From positions 1,550,001 to 1,614,000 of the forward strand of contig NZ_CP037940.1 of assembly GCF_004358325.1 (NCBI RefSeq): a DNA stretch of 64,000 nucleotides. The letters run 5' to 3'. A program made the translations under genes and the position numbers. The first letter of the stretch is position 1; every line of letters starts with the position of its first letter. Under the pieces are notes generated by a model that was given only the letters and a program-made list of their open reading frames with translations, searched no databases and was not told where the DNA came from. The DNA is from Periweissella cryptocerci. Its GTDB lineage: Bacteria > Bacillota > Bacilli > Lactobacillales > Lactobacillaceae. Below, one piece after another: positions 1 through 8,240 of this stretch.

Positions 1-25
1 ACCACCATTTGAAAAACGTCTGACA

Positions 26-1198
26 TTAAATTACTACAGCAATATCATAGTCAGTAACTTCGGCCCAATATACTTTCATTAGCCGTTCAGCTTCGGTCAA
101 TTTTTTGATGATTTCGCGATCGTGTAATTGATTAATTTTTATAAATTCAGTCATATCACTTAAACTATTGCCGTTCAAAAGAATTAAGCTAGCTTGATTT
201 GCGATCAATAATTCAATTTGTTTTTGAATAAAGTTACGCCTTTTTTCAAGATATTCTAAATCTTTGACCATTTCGACATCCGCTTCATTCAGTTTTTGGC
301 TAAACTTCATGATGTTTTGATTTGCTTCAGTCAATCGCTTTTTCATTTCAGTGATGACTTGCTCTTGTCGTGCCACCAATTCCGTACTTTGTTGATAGAA
401 AAATTGATGATATGTGTGTTGCAATACATATGGTTCCAAATCATCGAATACATTAGTTGCGATTGCTAAATTATATTCCTGTTGAATCTGATCAATTAAG
501 TCTTTCACAATTTCATCTCGATACGCTGTAATGGTACATCTTTCCTTACTTTGTTCTCGTTCGAGTCTATCCAGATATTTTCTAACAGCTTCAATTTTTT
601 GACTCGCATTACCACCAAAATTATTTAAACCGACATAATCAAAATTACCATTCTTAGTTGAAGCTAAATATAACCCTTTATTTTCCCATTGTAATGGATA
701 AAGTGTGTATTCAACATCATATATGTTATATAAAATATCCATAAATGAATCCCGCAAATTTTTTTCTTGCTTAGTTAGAACCCCATACAACGAGAAACTA
801 ATTTCTCTATTGAACTTGATACGCCATTCATTAAATGCCGTAAGTTCTTGATGCAGCAATTCATCTTTTTTGGGACTGCGTGACTTGTCGACAGTTAAGT
901 AAATTATCGCAATGTTATCAAAAAAGTGAGCGATATTTTCAAAAATATTTTCGCCTTTATATTTCCACTTTTCGGTGCTGATTTCCACGCTATCATTATC
1001 TGATTTGTTGAGCAATAATTCGTCGAGTGATGTTCCAAACAATCCAGCTAAGCGAATGGCACTTTCCAGATCGGGTATCGTTTTACCCGTTTCCCAATTT
1101 GAAACAGTTTTACTACTAACCAATACTTTTCCAGCTAACTGGTCTTGCGTTAACTTCAACTTTTGACGTTTTATTTTAACTATCTCATTGAATTTCAT
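26..1198 (-). CDS. XRE-family HTH transcriptional regulator with long C-terminal coiled-coil region
   Basis: This is a 390-residue protein. Residues about 5-60 form a Cro/cI-type helix-turn-helix (KLTQDQLAGKVLVSSKTVSN, then a NWETGKTIPDL-type recognition segment), which predicts DNA binding. The remaining ~320 residues match no domain I recognise. They are rich in charged and aromatic residues, and residues about 270-335 look like a coiled coil (repeated Glu/Lys/Leu around LVARQEQVITEMKKRL). Family knowledge suggests an intracellular regulator whose C-terminal part senses a ligand or oligomerises; that role is inference. The upstream 120 bp contains several GTTAC/GTAAT half-sites that could be an autoregulatory operator. 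A MITE-like element begins 121 bp upstream of the start codon. The stop codon is close to the window edge, so the downstream neighbour is not visible. Confidence 0.85.
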   Translation of the reverse strand: MKFNEIVKIKRQKLKLTQDQLAGKVLVSSKTVSNWETGKTIPDLESAIRLAGLFGTSLDELLLNKSDNDSVEISTEKWKYKGENIFENIAHFFDNIAIIYLTVDKSRSPKKDELLHQELTAFNEWRIKFNREISFSLYGVLTKQEKNLRDSFMDILYNIYDVEYTLYPLQWENKGLYLASTKNGNFDYVGLNNFGGNASQKIEAVRKYLDRLEREQSKERCTITAYRDEIVKDLIDQIQQEYNLAIATNVFDDLEPYVLQHTYHQFFYQQSTELVARQEQVITEMKKRLTEANQNIMKFSQKLNEADVEMVKDLEYLEKRRNFIQKQIELLIANQASLILLNGNSLSDMTEFIKINQLHDREIIKKLTEAERLMKVYWAEVTDYDIAVVI

Positions 1199-1319
1199 TT
1201 GATGTGCCTACTTCCGTTACTATGTAATATCGTTACTACGCTAAGTGTATTACGTTATCACCAATCCGTCGATAGAAAGACATTGCTAGTTATTTTTGGT
1301 CAAAAAAGCAGCTAAAATC

Positions 1320-1923
1320 GGCTAAATTTTTTCTAACGTGGAATTTGGATACGTGTCTCAGATTGATTCCCACTACGAGGCTGGAACCAGTCTGGACACC
1401 GTGATGGAAGACAAGCATTTGAAGCCACAGTGCGGTCTTCAAATGTTTGCGAAGCTTGGTTCGCTAACGCGGCAACCATCTTCACAAATCCATAATCAGT
1501 AACGAAACCCGTTACTGATTATGCCATCACGGTGCGAGCTAAAGTCCAGCCTGGTTCCAGCCTCTTCGTTAGTTTGCGTAGATATTCTGACTAGTAATAT
1601 GCCGTAATCCTTGTCGCTGCAAGTTTAGCGGTAATCAATAGTTCAACGCTTATCTAGCGGAGTGACTGAAAATCACATTGTGGCCGCCAGGCTTTACACC
1701 GAAATGGGACGAACTTGACACCATGTGTCAGGTTTGTCGCTGAGGGTAGATGAGCAGTCTTTTGGCTTTAGCCATTAGACTGCCAGCTATCCCGAATTGC
1801 CCAAGACCGCCCTTTGGCTTGGGCATGTGCTTCCATTTCGGTGCACAATGTGATTTTCAGGCACGCAGTGGCATCATACATCTCATCACATTTTATAAAT
1901 TCCACGTCAGACGGAATAGAGCC
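1320..1923. mobile_element. 604-bp MITE-like element, copy A, with 8-bp target duplication CTAAAATC
   Basis: A 604-bp block is bounded by imperfect ~27-bp terminal inverted repeats. The left end starts GGCTAAATTTTTTCTAACGT; the right end, read inward, starts GGCTCTATTCCGTCTGACGT; both continue into GGAATTT, with 21 of 27 positions matching. Perfect direct repeats CTAAAATC lie immediately outside (1312-1319 and 1924-1931), the mark of transposition with an 8-bp target duplication. There is no transposase gene. Two foldable modules lie inside. Module 1 (1377-1564) has 14-bp outer arms, an inner CACCGTGATGG/CCATCACGGTG stem and a CATAATCAGTAACG hairpin. Module 2 (1662-1864) is closed by 21-nt arms. 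An almost identical element with a different target duplication lies at 10367-10970. Eight-bp duplications and GG-initial ends fit mobilisation by an ISL3-type transposase, which is inference. Confidence 0.88.
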
Positions 1924-2010
1924 CTAAAATCAGATTACCGACCATTCTAGCTGCTTATCTTATCGTATGAACTTCCATATCACAAGTAACTACGCTTAAT
2001 TTCCAACTTG

Positions 2011-2026
2011 CGTTTCACGTGAAACA
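2011..2026. promoter_or_regulatory. parS-like ParB/Noc binding site
   Basis: CGTTTCACGTGAAACA contains the perfect palindrome GTTTCACGTGAAAC and differs from the Firmicute parS consensus TGTTNCACGTGAAACA only at the first base. It lies just downstream of a convergent gene end in non-coding DNA, in an origin-proximal region where ParB sites are expected. Two further sites of the same type are at 16302 and 48171. Confidence 0.7.
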
Positions 2027-2029
2027 ATA

Positions 2030-2938
2030 TTAATTGGCGTTATATCCATGTGCTCGGGTATCTAATACATTCTTCCAATGACTTTCTCGTTCAAGGGCAT
2101 CGCGGTGCCCAATTTCAGTTTTTGGAAAAATTTCAATAAGACTGTATCGAAAATTTTCTCGAATATATGGAAGCCCATCTTCAGCCACAATTTTTTGAAG
2201 CTCTTTGTTGGGATACTTACCATTTTCGTCCAATTCATTTTTATCGTAACCAGCTGTCAGATAAGTGTCCCAGCGTCCATACACTCCCTCATCACCAGTC
2301 GCCGATCCTACATATAATGTGCCGGTCTTAGTATCAGTTATCACATAGACTCCGTAAACCGCGGACAAAGCTAATTTCCACTCGTTACTTGAAATGACAT
2401 TTTTCAATTCATTGTACTTCAAGGTAATTTGATTGTAGCCAGGGAACTTTTTCTGACTTTCTTTGTAAGAATAATCAAGGATTGTATCAACAATCACATT
2501 TTTCGCCTTCTCATCCTTATAAATCCAGTTTCGCGTCTTGGGTTTGTTTACAATCAATCGATTAAACAACCCTTTAACTTCTTGTACTGGTTTATTATCC
2601 GTTGACCAAGTGACATCAGGACAATCTTGGTCGGAAATATTGTGCCCTTCTTCTACAAAAACCTGCATTGCATCAACAAAAAGCCATTTGTCTTGGTCAA
2701 TTTGAATAAAATGTAAAACAATATCATTTACTTGTTGTCGTCGTTTCCCTTTTTCACTATATGTTGAATTCATCCAGTCATTCAACAAGGGATTATCACT
2801 TAGATACATATCCTTAAAACTGAGTTCTGTGTTGTTATACTCAAAATCAGTGTTGAAGCGCGCTAATACTCGCTTAGTCCCATACTTTTTCTTCAATTCA
2901 TCGATATGCAAAATCGTGTCTAATGTTAATTCTTCCAT
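2030..2938 (-). CDS. GIY-YIG nuclease-domain protein
   Basis: This is a 302-residue protein whose last ~110 residues form a GIY-YIG fold: YGVYVI and LYVGSAT supply the two signature strands about ten residues apart. An Arg follows in GRWDTYL, and a Glu near the C-terminus (ALERESHWK) is in the position of the metal-binding residue. The N-terminal ~190 residues are unassigned. Homologues of this two-part architecture occur in lactobacilli, often near mobile DNA; a defence or repair role is inference. The gene follows a small ORF with 18 bp between them and probably shares its transcript. The parS-like site lies just beyond its stop codon. Confidence 0.8.
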   Translation of the reverse strand: MEELTLDTILHIDELKKKYGTKRVLARFNTDFEYNNTELSFKDMYLSDNPLLNDWMNSTYSEKGKRRQQVNDIVLHFIQIDQDKWLFVDAMQVFVEEGHNISDQDCPDVTWSTDNKPVQEVKGLFNRLIVNKPKTRNWIYKDEKAKNVIVDTILDYSYKESQKKFPGYNQITLKYNELKNVISSNEWKLALSAVYGVYVITDTKTGTLYVGSATGDEGVYGRWDTYLTAGYDKNELDENGKYPNKELQKIVAEDGLPYIRENFRYSLIEIFPKTEIGHRDALERESHWKNVLDTRAHGYNAN

Positions 2939-2956
2939 GACTATTTTCTTTCTGTA

Positions 2957-3127
2957 TTAGTATGCCGATACCACATTCGCAGAACCAAAATAACTTTGAT
3001 TCGTCAAAAATGTGGTTGCTTCGAATTCACTGTTAAACTTCAAAGCATTAAATTTATCAAAAGTTAAATCTGGGGTACCAAAACTTACACCAGTCACATA
3101 TTGTCCATTAATTTCAATTACATACAT
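2957..3127 (-). CDS. Small hypothetical protein upstream of the GIY-YIG gene
   Basis: This is a 56-residue protein if translation starts at the ATG at 3127. A longer reading frame opens at 3139, but there the AAGGA Shine-Dalgarno sequence abuts the ATG. From 3127 the same AAGGA is about 11 nt upstream, so the shorter form is preferred. The protein begins MYVIEINGQYVTGVSFG and has no signal peptide or membrane span. It resembles in style the small cytoplasmic proteins seen in phage-derived regions, but I cannot assign a family. It lies 18 bp upstream of the GIY-YIG gene on the same strand. Confidence 0.55.
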   Translation of the reverse strand: MYVIEINGQYVTGVSFGTPDLTFDKFNALKFNSEFEATTFLTNQSYFGSANVVSAY

Positions 3128-3374
3128 TTTATTCACCATTCCTTTTTATTATTGCAACGTCGTCTGCTTCTACTATTTATTTTGGCGCTTCATCGTTATA
3201 TTTTTTCTTGCTTCGTTTTACCATTCGTTAGTCCTACATTGCGAAGTGATTTTTATCACCAATCCTTTGAGATAACTATTATTATCTCAAACAAATTTGA
3301 CTTTTTTATATCCCGTGTAATTTATATCAACATATTTTATGCTAGACCCCGGAGTTCACTTCAGGTCACGCACA

Positions 3375-3413
3375 TAAAAAAAGAAACTTTCTACTAGCAA
3401 GAAAGTTTCTTAA
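3375..3413 (-). terminator. Intrinsic terminator of the MMPL exporter gene
   Basis: Read on the minus strand, AAGAAACTTTC and GAAAGTTTCTT form an 11-bp stem around a 9-nt loop and are followed by seven T residues. It starts about 25 bp beyond the stop codon of the MMPL gene. Confidence 0.85.
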
Positions 3414-3437
3414 TAAGAGTATTCGATTAGTACTTTA

Positions 3438-5543
3438 TTATTTTTGCTTGAACCCATTATATGCGCTTCGTCCTGGTAGCCACCAATTTAATCGACCAAA
3501 CAACTTAATCATCGCCGGTACCAGACTTAAACGGACAATAAATGCATCAAACAAGACACCAAATGCCAAGACTAATCCGATTGATTTTATCGTTGGATCG
3601 GCCGTGAATACAAAGCTCCCAAAGACAGCAACCATGATCAACGCTGCCGTAATAATTACCGGACCACTTTCCTTGACCCCAACTTGAACTGCTTTGACAT
3701 TATCACCAGTTAATAAGTATTCTTCACGAATCCGATCAACCATGAAGACTTCATAATCCATCGCAAGACCAAAGAGGACCCCAATTGCAATCACGGGCAA
3801 AAATGCGAGTAGTGGTGCAGTCCGACCGATACCAAAGATATTTTTCAAAAAACCGTCTTGCATAACTAAAGTTGTGAAACCAAACGTTGCCAATAGTGAT
3901 AAGCCAAAGCCAACCATAGCGACAAATGGAATCAAAACTGATTGAAAAACAATCAACAGCAAGATAAATGCCAAGACAATCACAATGAGCGCAAAAATAG
4001 GAATTGCCTTGTTCAACTTATTCACAATATCAATATTCACCACATTGGTACCAGTCAACGATAACCGTAGACCAGTCTCATCTTTGAGCGTTGTGCCATA
4101 GTCACGCAACCGATGCACTAATTGACTCGTTTTGTCTGAAGTTGGTCCCGTCGTTGGAATAATCATTAACAGCGCGTATTTACCATTGGGACTCAGCTGA
4201 GCCGGTGTCGCCATTGCAACTCCCTTAGTCTGATTTAAATCACTAGTAATCTTTTGTAAATCAGTTGGCTGCATATCCTTCGTTGTTTTAACGACCCCAA
4301 TAATTTGGGCATTGATTCCGGCGCCAAACTTATCGGTCATAATGTCATATGCTTTACGCTCAGTCATATTAGCTGGCTTCGCCGCATCACTTGGCATGCC
4401 TAAGCGCATATGTGTTGCTGGCACTGCTAAGCCACCTAAGATTAGAATACCAGCAATCGCGACAACTGCTGGCCATTTCACGATTACATTAGCAATCCGA
4501 CTCTGCTTAACTACTTTATGCGATTGACGTTTAGGTGCTACTTGCTGATGGAACAGCGAAATCATCGCTGGTAACAAGGTCAACGCTGAAAGAATGGCAA
4601 ATAACACGCTAATCGCCGAGGCTAAGCCCATCTGTGTCAAAAAATCGATGCCAACAAAACTCAAACCAGCCACCGCAATCATCACTGTGACGCCAGCAAA
4701 GAGCACTGATGATCCCGCATAACCAACCGCATTACCGATTGCCTCGACGTAATTATCCATATGCTGCTTCTCGACACGATAACGATTAATAATGAACAAC
4801 GCATAATCAATCCCAACTGCCAAGCCAATCATAATAGCTAAGGTTGACGCAACTTTAGCCACATCAAAAACATTAGTCCCGAGTGAAACAATCAGCAAAC
4901 CCGCGCCAAGTCCAATAATTGCATTTAGAATTGGTAGCCAAGCCGCGGTAATTGCTCGGAACAATATCAACATCAGAACAAACGCAATCCCCATGCCAAT
5001 TATTTCAGAAGTTCCTTCCGCCATTGGTTTAGATACTTGGACATTACCGGAAAATTCAACTTCAACTTTGGCAAATTTCAAATTATGCTTAGCAATTTTT
5101 TCCAGCTTAGCAATTTGGTCATACGTATAATGCCGGGCCTGCTTGCTGAATGATACATCCAGATATGTCGTCGTTAAATCTTTACTAAACACTTTCGTTT
5201 GATAAGGATTGGAAACACCCTTAATTGATTTGTTCGCTGCTTGCAAATCAGTAACTGTCTTGGCCACCGTCGCTTGCATCTTCGGAGTCATCAAAGTTGT
5301 TTTATCATGAGCTTTGATGACAATTTTCAAACTACCATTACTGGTTTTTTGACCAAAATCTTTTTCCAACGGTTTTTGAATCTCCGTCGAAGGCAAACCT
5401 GAAATTTTTAATTCCGGATTAAAGTTCGATCCCACTTTGGCAAACCCTACGCCTAAGCCAAGCATCATCACTAACCAGATAATAATTACTGGCCATTTAT
5501 GTTGGGCGACCCACGAACCCCATCGTTTCAATACTTTTTGCAT
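3438..5543 (-). CDS. MMPL-family (RND superfamily) membrane exporter
   Basis: This is a 701-residue protein with the duplicated MMPL layout. One N-terminal span (IIIWLVMMLGLGVG) is followed by a ~150-residue extracytoplasmic domain and a block of about five spans. The pattern then repeats: a second external domain and a second block. The motif GLAVGIDYALFIINRYR in the first half and GLAMDYEVFMVDRIREE in the second are the Asp-Tyr proton-relay signatures of RND pumps. MMPL proteins of lactic acid bacteria export lipids or toxic compounds; the substrate here is unknown. GGAG is 9 nt from the ATG at 5543, so that start is chosen over the in-frame GTG at 5552. A TetR gene is transcribed divergently 116 bp away and probably controls this gene. 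Confidence 0.9.
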   Translation of the reverse strand: MQKVLKRWGSWVAQHKWPVIIIWLVMMLGLGVGFAKVGSNFNPELKISGLPSTEIQKPLEKDFGQKTSNGSLKIVIKAHDKTTLMTPKMQATVAKTVTDLQAANKSIKGVSNPYQTKVFSKDLTTTYLDVSFSKQARHYTYDQIAKLEKIAKHNLKFAKVEVEFSGNVQVSKPMAEGTSEIIGMGIAFVLMLILFRAITAAWLPILNAIIGLGAGLLIVSLGTNVFDVAKVASTLAIMIGLAVGIDYALFIINRYRVEKQHMDNYVEAIGNAVGYAGSSVLFAGVTVMIAVAGLSFVGIDFLTQMGLASAISVLFAILSALTLLPAMISLFHQQVAPKRQSHKVVKQSRIANVIVKWPAVVAIAGILILGGLAVPATHMRLGMPSDAAKPANMTERKAYDIMTDKFGAGINAQIIGVVKTTKDMQPTDLQKITSDLNQTKGVAMATPAQLSPNGKYALLMIIPTTGPTSDKTSQLVHRLRDYGTTLKDETGLRLSLTGTNVVNIDIVNKLNKAIPIFALIVIVLAFILLLIVFQSVLIPFVAMVGFGLSLLATFGFTTLVMQDGFLKNIFGIGRTAPLLAFLPVIAIGVLFGLAMDYEVFMVDRIREEYLLTGDNVKAVQVGVKESGPVIITAALIMVAVFGSFVFTADPTIKSIGLVLAFGVLFDAFIVRLSLVPAMIKLFGRLNWWLPGRSAYNGFKQK

Positions 5544-5624
5544 TAATAGCACTCCTTTTCACATTTCGAATAGCTACTAATTTAATAATTTTCTGCCAAA
5601 ATGTATACGTGCAAAAGTAAGACG

Positions 5625-5643
5625 GTGTATAGTTAACCTACAC
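5625..5643. promoter_or_regulatory. Candidate TetR operator between the MMPL and TetR genes
   Basis: GTGTATAGTTAACCTACAC is an inverted repeat (GTGTA, 9-nt spacer, TACAC) in the 116-bp divergent intergenic region, just upstream of the TetR Shine-Dalgarno sequence. Its size and placement suit a TetR dimer that regulates itself and the exporter. The assignment is by position and symmetry only. Confidence 0.45.
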
Positions 5644-5659
5644 ATGGAGGATATTGTCG

Positions 5660-6169
5660 ATGAAAACAGACGATTTACGGGTCCGACGCACCGAAAAAAC
5701 GCTCAAAGACAGCCTATTAAATTTATTACAAAGTAAATCACTCCGGCAAATTACAGTTAACGATATTGCCGATGCAGCAATGGTCCACCGGACCACTTTC
5801 TACGCCCACTACACTGATAAATATGCCCTATTGGAAAGTATTTTCGATAGTTACTTCCATAATTTTAACTTCACTGAATTTGAAGTTACACCATTCAAAG
5901 TCATCATTGCCGAAGCGATGCAGTCAATTTCCCACTTCGATGAAATCTACAATCACCGGCAAGATGATGAATTTCAAGCATTGCTCGTCCAATCATTTAT
6001 CAAGCAGTACCGGCAAGCCTTTTCGGAAAATGACATTTTGCCCCTCGAAAAATGGTTTGTAATATCCAAACTTTTTGCCATTACCCAATGGAATAATCAA
6101 CCTGGTATCCAACATGATTTACGTACTGATTACGCGCTTCTTGATAAGTTATATCAGCAATACAAGTGA
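5660..6169 (+). CDS. TetR/AcrR-family transcriptional regulator
   Basis: This is a 169-residue protein. Residues about 6-55 form a TetR-type helix-turn-helix: RRTEKTLKDSLLNLLQ, then ITVNDIADAAMVHRTTFYAH with the typical T-FY-HY-DK recognition segment. The remaining helices would form the ligand-binding and dimerisation domain; the ligand is unknown. GGAGG at 5646-5650 is 9 nt from the ATG at 5660 but only 3 nt from an upstream in-frame TTG, so the ATG is chosen. The divergent position next to the MMPL exporter predicts that it represses that exporter. Confidence 0.88.
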   Translation: MKTDDLRVRRTEKTLKDSLLNLLQSKSLRQITVNDIADAAMVHRTTFYAHYTDKYALLESIFDSYFHNFNFTEFEVTPFKVIIAEAMQSISHFDEIYNHRQDDEFQALLVQSFIKQYRQAFSENDILPLEKWFVISKLFAITQWNNQPGIQHDLRTDYALLDKLYQQYK

Positions 6170-6241
6170 TGTATTCCACCATTTCTGATTTCTTGGCTGT
6201 TGTACGAGGTACATAAACAGATTCAGGGTTACAATCCAAAA

Positions 6242-6289
6242 GCACTGCGATATTAATGTCGGTATCAGTTGACATTAATATCACAGTGC
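6242..6289. repeat. Long perfect-stem inverted repeat without a T-tract
   Basis: Two 19-nt arms (6242-6260 and 6271-6289, with cores GATATTAATGTC and GACATTAATATC and outer GCACTG/CAGTGC) pair with one C-A mismatch around a 10-nt loop. It lies 73 bp past the TetR stop. No T-run follows on either strand, so it is not a typical intrinsic terminator. Confidence 0.7.
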
Positions 6290-6404
6290 CTAGTGCAAAA
6301 TACTACTTACTAATACAAGTTCCTTACGTTCCCAACTTCGAGCTCGCCAAACTAATAAAAATTCGCTATACTGTTAGCACATAAGTATAGGGAGAATATA
6401 ATTT

Positions 6405-6680
6405 ATGCATTTGAAGAAATTGCTATTCACATTGGTCGCTTTGTTCACGATTGGCGGCACTTTCATATCTACTACACCAGCCGTTAGTGCATCTGGTAAC
6501 ACCATTTATGTGGTAACCACAAGCACCCACTTAAGTGTGAAAGATCACCGTCACCATGTGTATTGGTATAGCTACAGTCGCTTACGTCATGCGCAGCCAC
6601 GCACGCCTAAAAGCCACATTCACAAATTTAGCTTAGCGCATGCTCGAGCTATGCATTGGCAACACTCCGCACGCGAATAG
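6405..6680 (+). CDS. Small secreted cationic, histidine-rich protein
   Basis: This is a 91-residue protein. The first ~30 residues are a classical signal peptide: MHLKKLL, then a hydrophobic core FTLVALFTIGGTF, then a likely cleavage after AVSA. The mature ~60 residues are basic and unusually rich in His, Arg and Tyr (for example KDHRHHVYWYSYSRLRH), with no cysteine and no cell-wall anchor. A plausible promoter (TTCGCTATACTG region) and GGGAG lie upstream. I recognise no family. A cationic exported peptide could bind the wall or act on membranes, but that is speculation. Confidence 0.6.
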   Translation: MHLKKLLFTLVALFTIGGTFISTTPAVSASGNTIYVVTTSTHLSVKDHRHHVYWYSYSRLRHAQPRTPKSHIHKFSLAHARAMHWQHSARE

Positions 6681-6749
6681 ATTATCTTCATCTATAGGTC
6701 ATACTCCACATACCGTAAGCAGTCATGACATGTCAAATATTGAAAATAC

Positions 6750-6785
6750 AAAAAGACGTCGCAAACTAAATTGCGACGTCTTTTT
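6750..6785. terminator. Bidirectional intrinsic terminator
   Basis: AAAAAGACGTCGCAA and TTGCGACGTCTTTTT form a perfect 15-bp stem around a 6-nt loop. The A- and T-tracts allow it to work on both strands. It lies between the small secreted protein gene and convergent rlmH. Confidence 0.9.
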
Positions 6786-6831
6786 GTATTTCGAGTGACA
6801 TGAAACATACCTAATAAAATGCTCAATCACA

Positions 6832-7311
6832 TCACTTATGATACGGACTCCCCGCATTAATCATATAAGCCCGATAAACCTGCTCCGTCAACACTAATCG
6901 CATCAACTGGTGGGGCAGTGTAAACCGGCCAAAACTAATTGCGGCGTTGGCTCGTTTGTTGACGGCGTCGGCGGTTCCGAGTGAACCACCGATGACAAAT
7001 GTGATGTCGGAGTGACCGTATGTCGCTAATTGGTCGATTTCGGCGGCTAATTCTTCGCTTGAGCGTTCTTTACCGTTAATTGCCAGCACGAAAACGTATT
7101 CGCGGTCTTTAATTTTGTCGAGAATCCGTTGGCCTTCCTTGTCTTTAACTTGAATCATTTCAGCCTCTGATAATTGTTCGGGGGCTTTTTCGTCAGGCAC
7201 TTCGACAATTTCAAATTTTGCAAATTTGCTCAAACGTTTTGCGTATTCTTCAATTCCTTGTTTCAAATACTTTTCTTTTAGTCGTCCGACACCAATAATT
7301 TTAATATTCAT
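6832..7311 (-). CDS. rlmH: 23S rRNA (pseudouridine1915-N3)-methyltransferase RlmH
   Basis: This is a 159-residue protein, the usual length for this SPOUT methyltransferase, which methylates pseudouridine 1915 in helix 69 of 23S rRNA using S-adenosylmethionine. Diagnostic features are the start [16 protein letters not shown], the cofactor-knot segments FVIGGSLG and [14 protein letters not shown], and the C-terminal GSPYHK. It is transcribed toward the terminator at 6750 and preceded by a long non-coding region rich in DnaA boxes. Its position close to dnaC and the origin is common in Firmicutes. Confidence 0.97.
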   Translation of the reverse strand: MNIKIIGVGRLKEKYLKQGIEEYAKRLSKFAKFEIVEVPDEKAPEQLSEAEMIQVKDKEGQRILDKIKDREYVFVLAINGKERSSEELAAEIDQLATYGHSDITFVIGGSLGTADAVNKRANAAISFGRFTLPHQLMRLVLTEQVYRAYMINAGSPYHK

Positions 7312-8190
7312 CGCTATTTTTACCCCATATTTTCAGTGATTTTAGCAGCTACTAAAATCCAACATATTATTATTGCTTTCATATTACCACGTGAATGCGT
7401 TTTCAGGCATGTCAATAAATTTGCTTGAGTTATCCACAATTGTCCACACGAACACGATGTTTTGCACAAACGCTGTAAGTATTGCTGCATCTACATTTTA
7501 CATACGAACACCGATAGTTATCAACAGATTACAAAAGTTATCCACAGGAGTATCAACACCCTCCCAAAGGCTTGTTCTAATCGCCTTTTTTATTACTCTG
7601 TTAATTAACGCACATGTTATCCCCCTCACTTATACTACTTATCCACAGTAGCGATTTTTTAGGCTGCTTGCACTGTGTTCGGTTTAGCAGTAGTTAACCC
7701 ATTTTTGTACCAATTGTTCGCTTTTTTTACCTAACTATCCCTACTTTAGGCATTCTTTCCTGGTATCTTTTTGTGATTGTTCGTATTTTTGTGAAAATAA
7801 ATTTAAGCAATCCTTAAACATTCGCTACTTCCTAAGAATCCGTTAATTTTTTTGTGCACAGCTACTACTCTTCGTAAAAGTTTACAAAATCTTCACATTT
7901 ACCAGTTTTTGCATACTACAAGTTTGCTGATTACTACTTATACACACTAAATTAAAATGCGGGGTTTCCCCATGAGGACAGGGCTCCTGTGCGTTTATCA
8001 ACTAGTTATCAACAACTTATCCACAGGTGTGGATAAGTTGTTCCTATATTCCTCTATTTTTAAGAAAAACTTATCAACTTGTGGATTATTCGCTTTTTCT
8101 TTTGTAATTCTGCTCTTTCACTACACTTCCCCGCCTGGTACCCATCGCCTTGCTTCGCATACGCGCGAAAATTTATCATCACTTTGACCA
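7312..8190. other. Gene-free 880-bp region with a dense DnaA-box cluster between rlmH and dnaC
   Basis: No convincing gene is present. Five perfect DnaA boxes (TTATCCACA or its complement) lie at 7430-7438, 7538-7546, 7639-7647, 8017-8025 and 8028-8036 (minus). Single-mismatch boxes lie at 7440-7448, 7518-7526 and 8006-8014, with further weak ones near 7995 and 8071. The two boxes around 8017-8036 face each other. The intervening sequence is AT-rich. This is at least as dense as the boxes flanking dnaA 27 kb away. DnaA binding is strongly suggested; whether it is an origin, a titration site or a regulatory site for dnaC is unknown. Confidence 0.75.
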
Positions 8191-8193
8191 TGC

Positions 8194-8224
8194 AAAAAAG
8201 GCTAAGCATGCTTCATCCTTAGCC
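8194..8224 (-). terminator. Intrinsic terminator of dnaC
   Basis: On the minus strand, GGCTAAGG and CTTAGCC pair around an 11-nt loop and are followed by six T residues. It lies 17 bp after the dnaC stop codon. Confidence 0.85.
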
Positions 8225-8240
8225 CCCTTCATATTTATAT

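Noticed and set aside
1750..1950. Open frame of 66 codons inside MITE copy A, with a similar 96-codon frame at 10797-11087
   Set aside because: It lies within the foldable module of the element, has no ribosome-binding site, and related frames change length between copies because the DNA is constrained as hairpins, not as protein.
6081..6284. Minus-strand 67-codon frame overlapping the end of the TetR gene
   Set aside because: It overlaps a well-supported gene, includes the long inverted repeat and lacks a ribosome-binding site.
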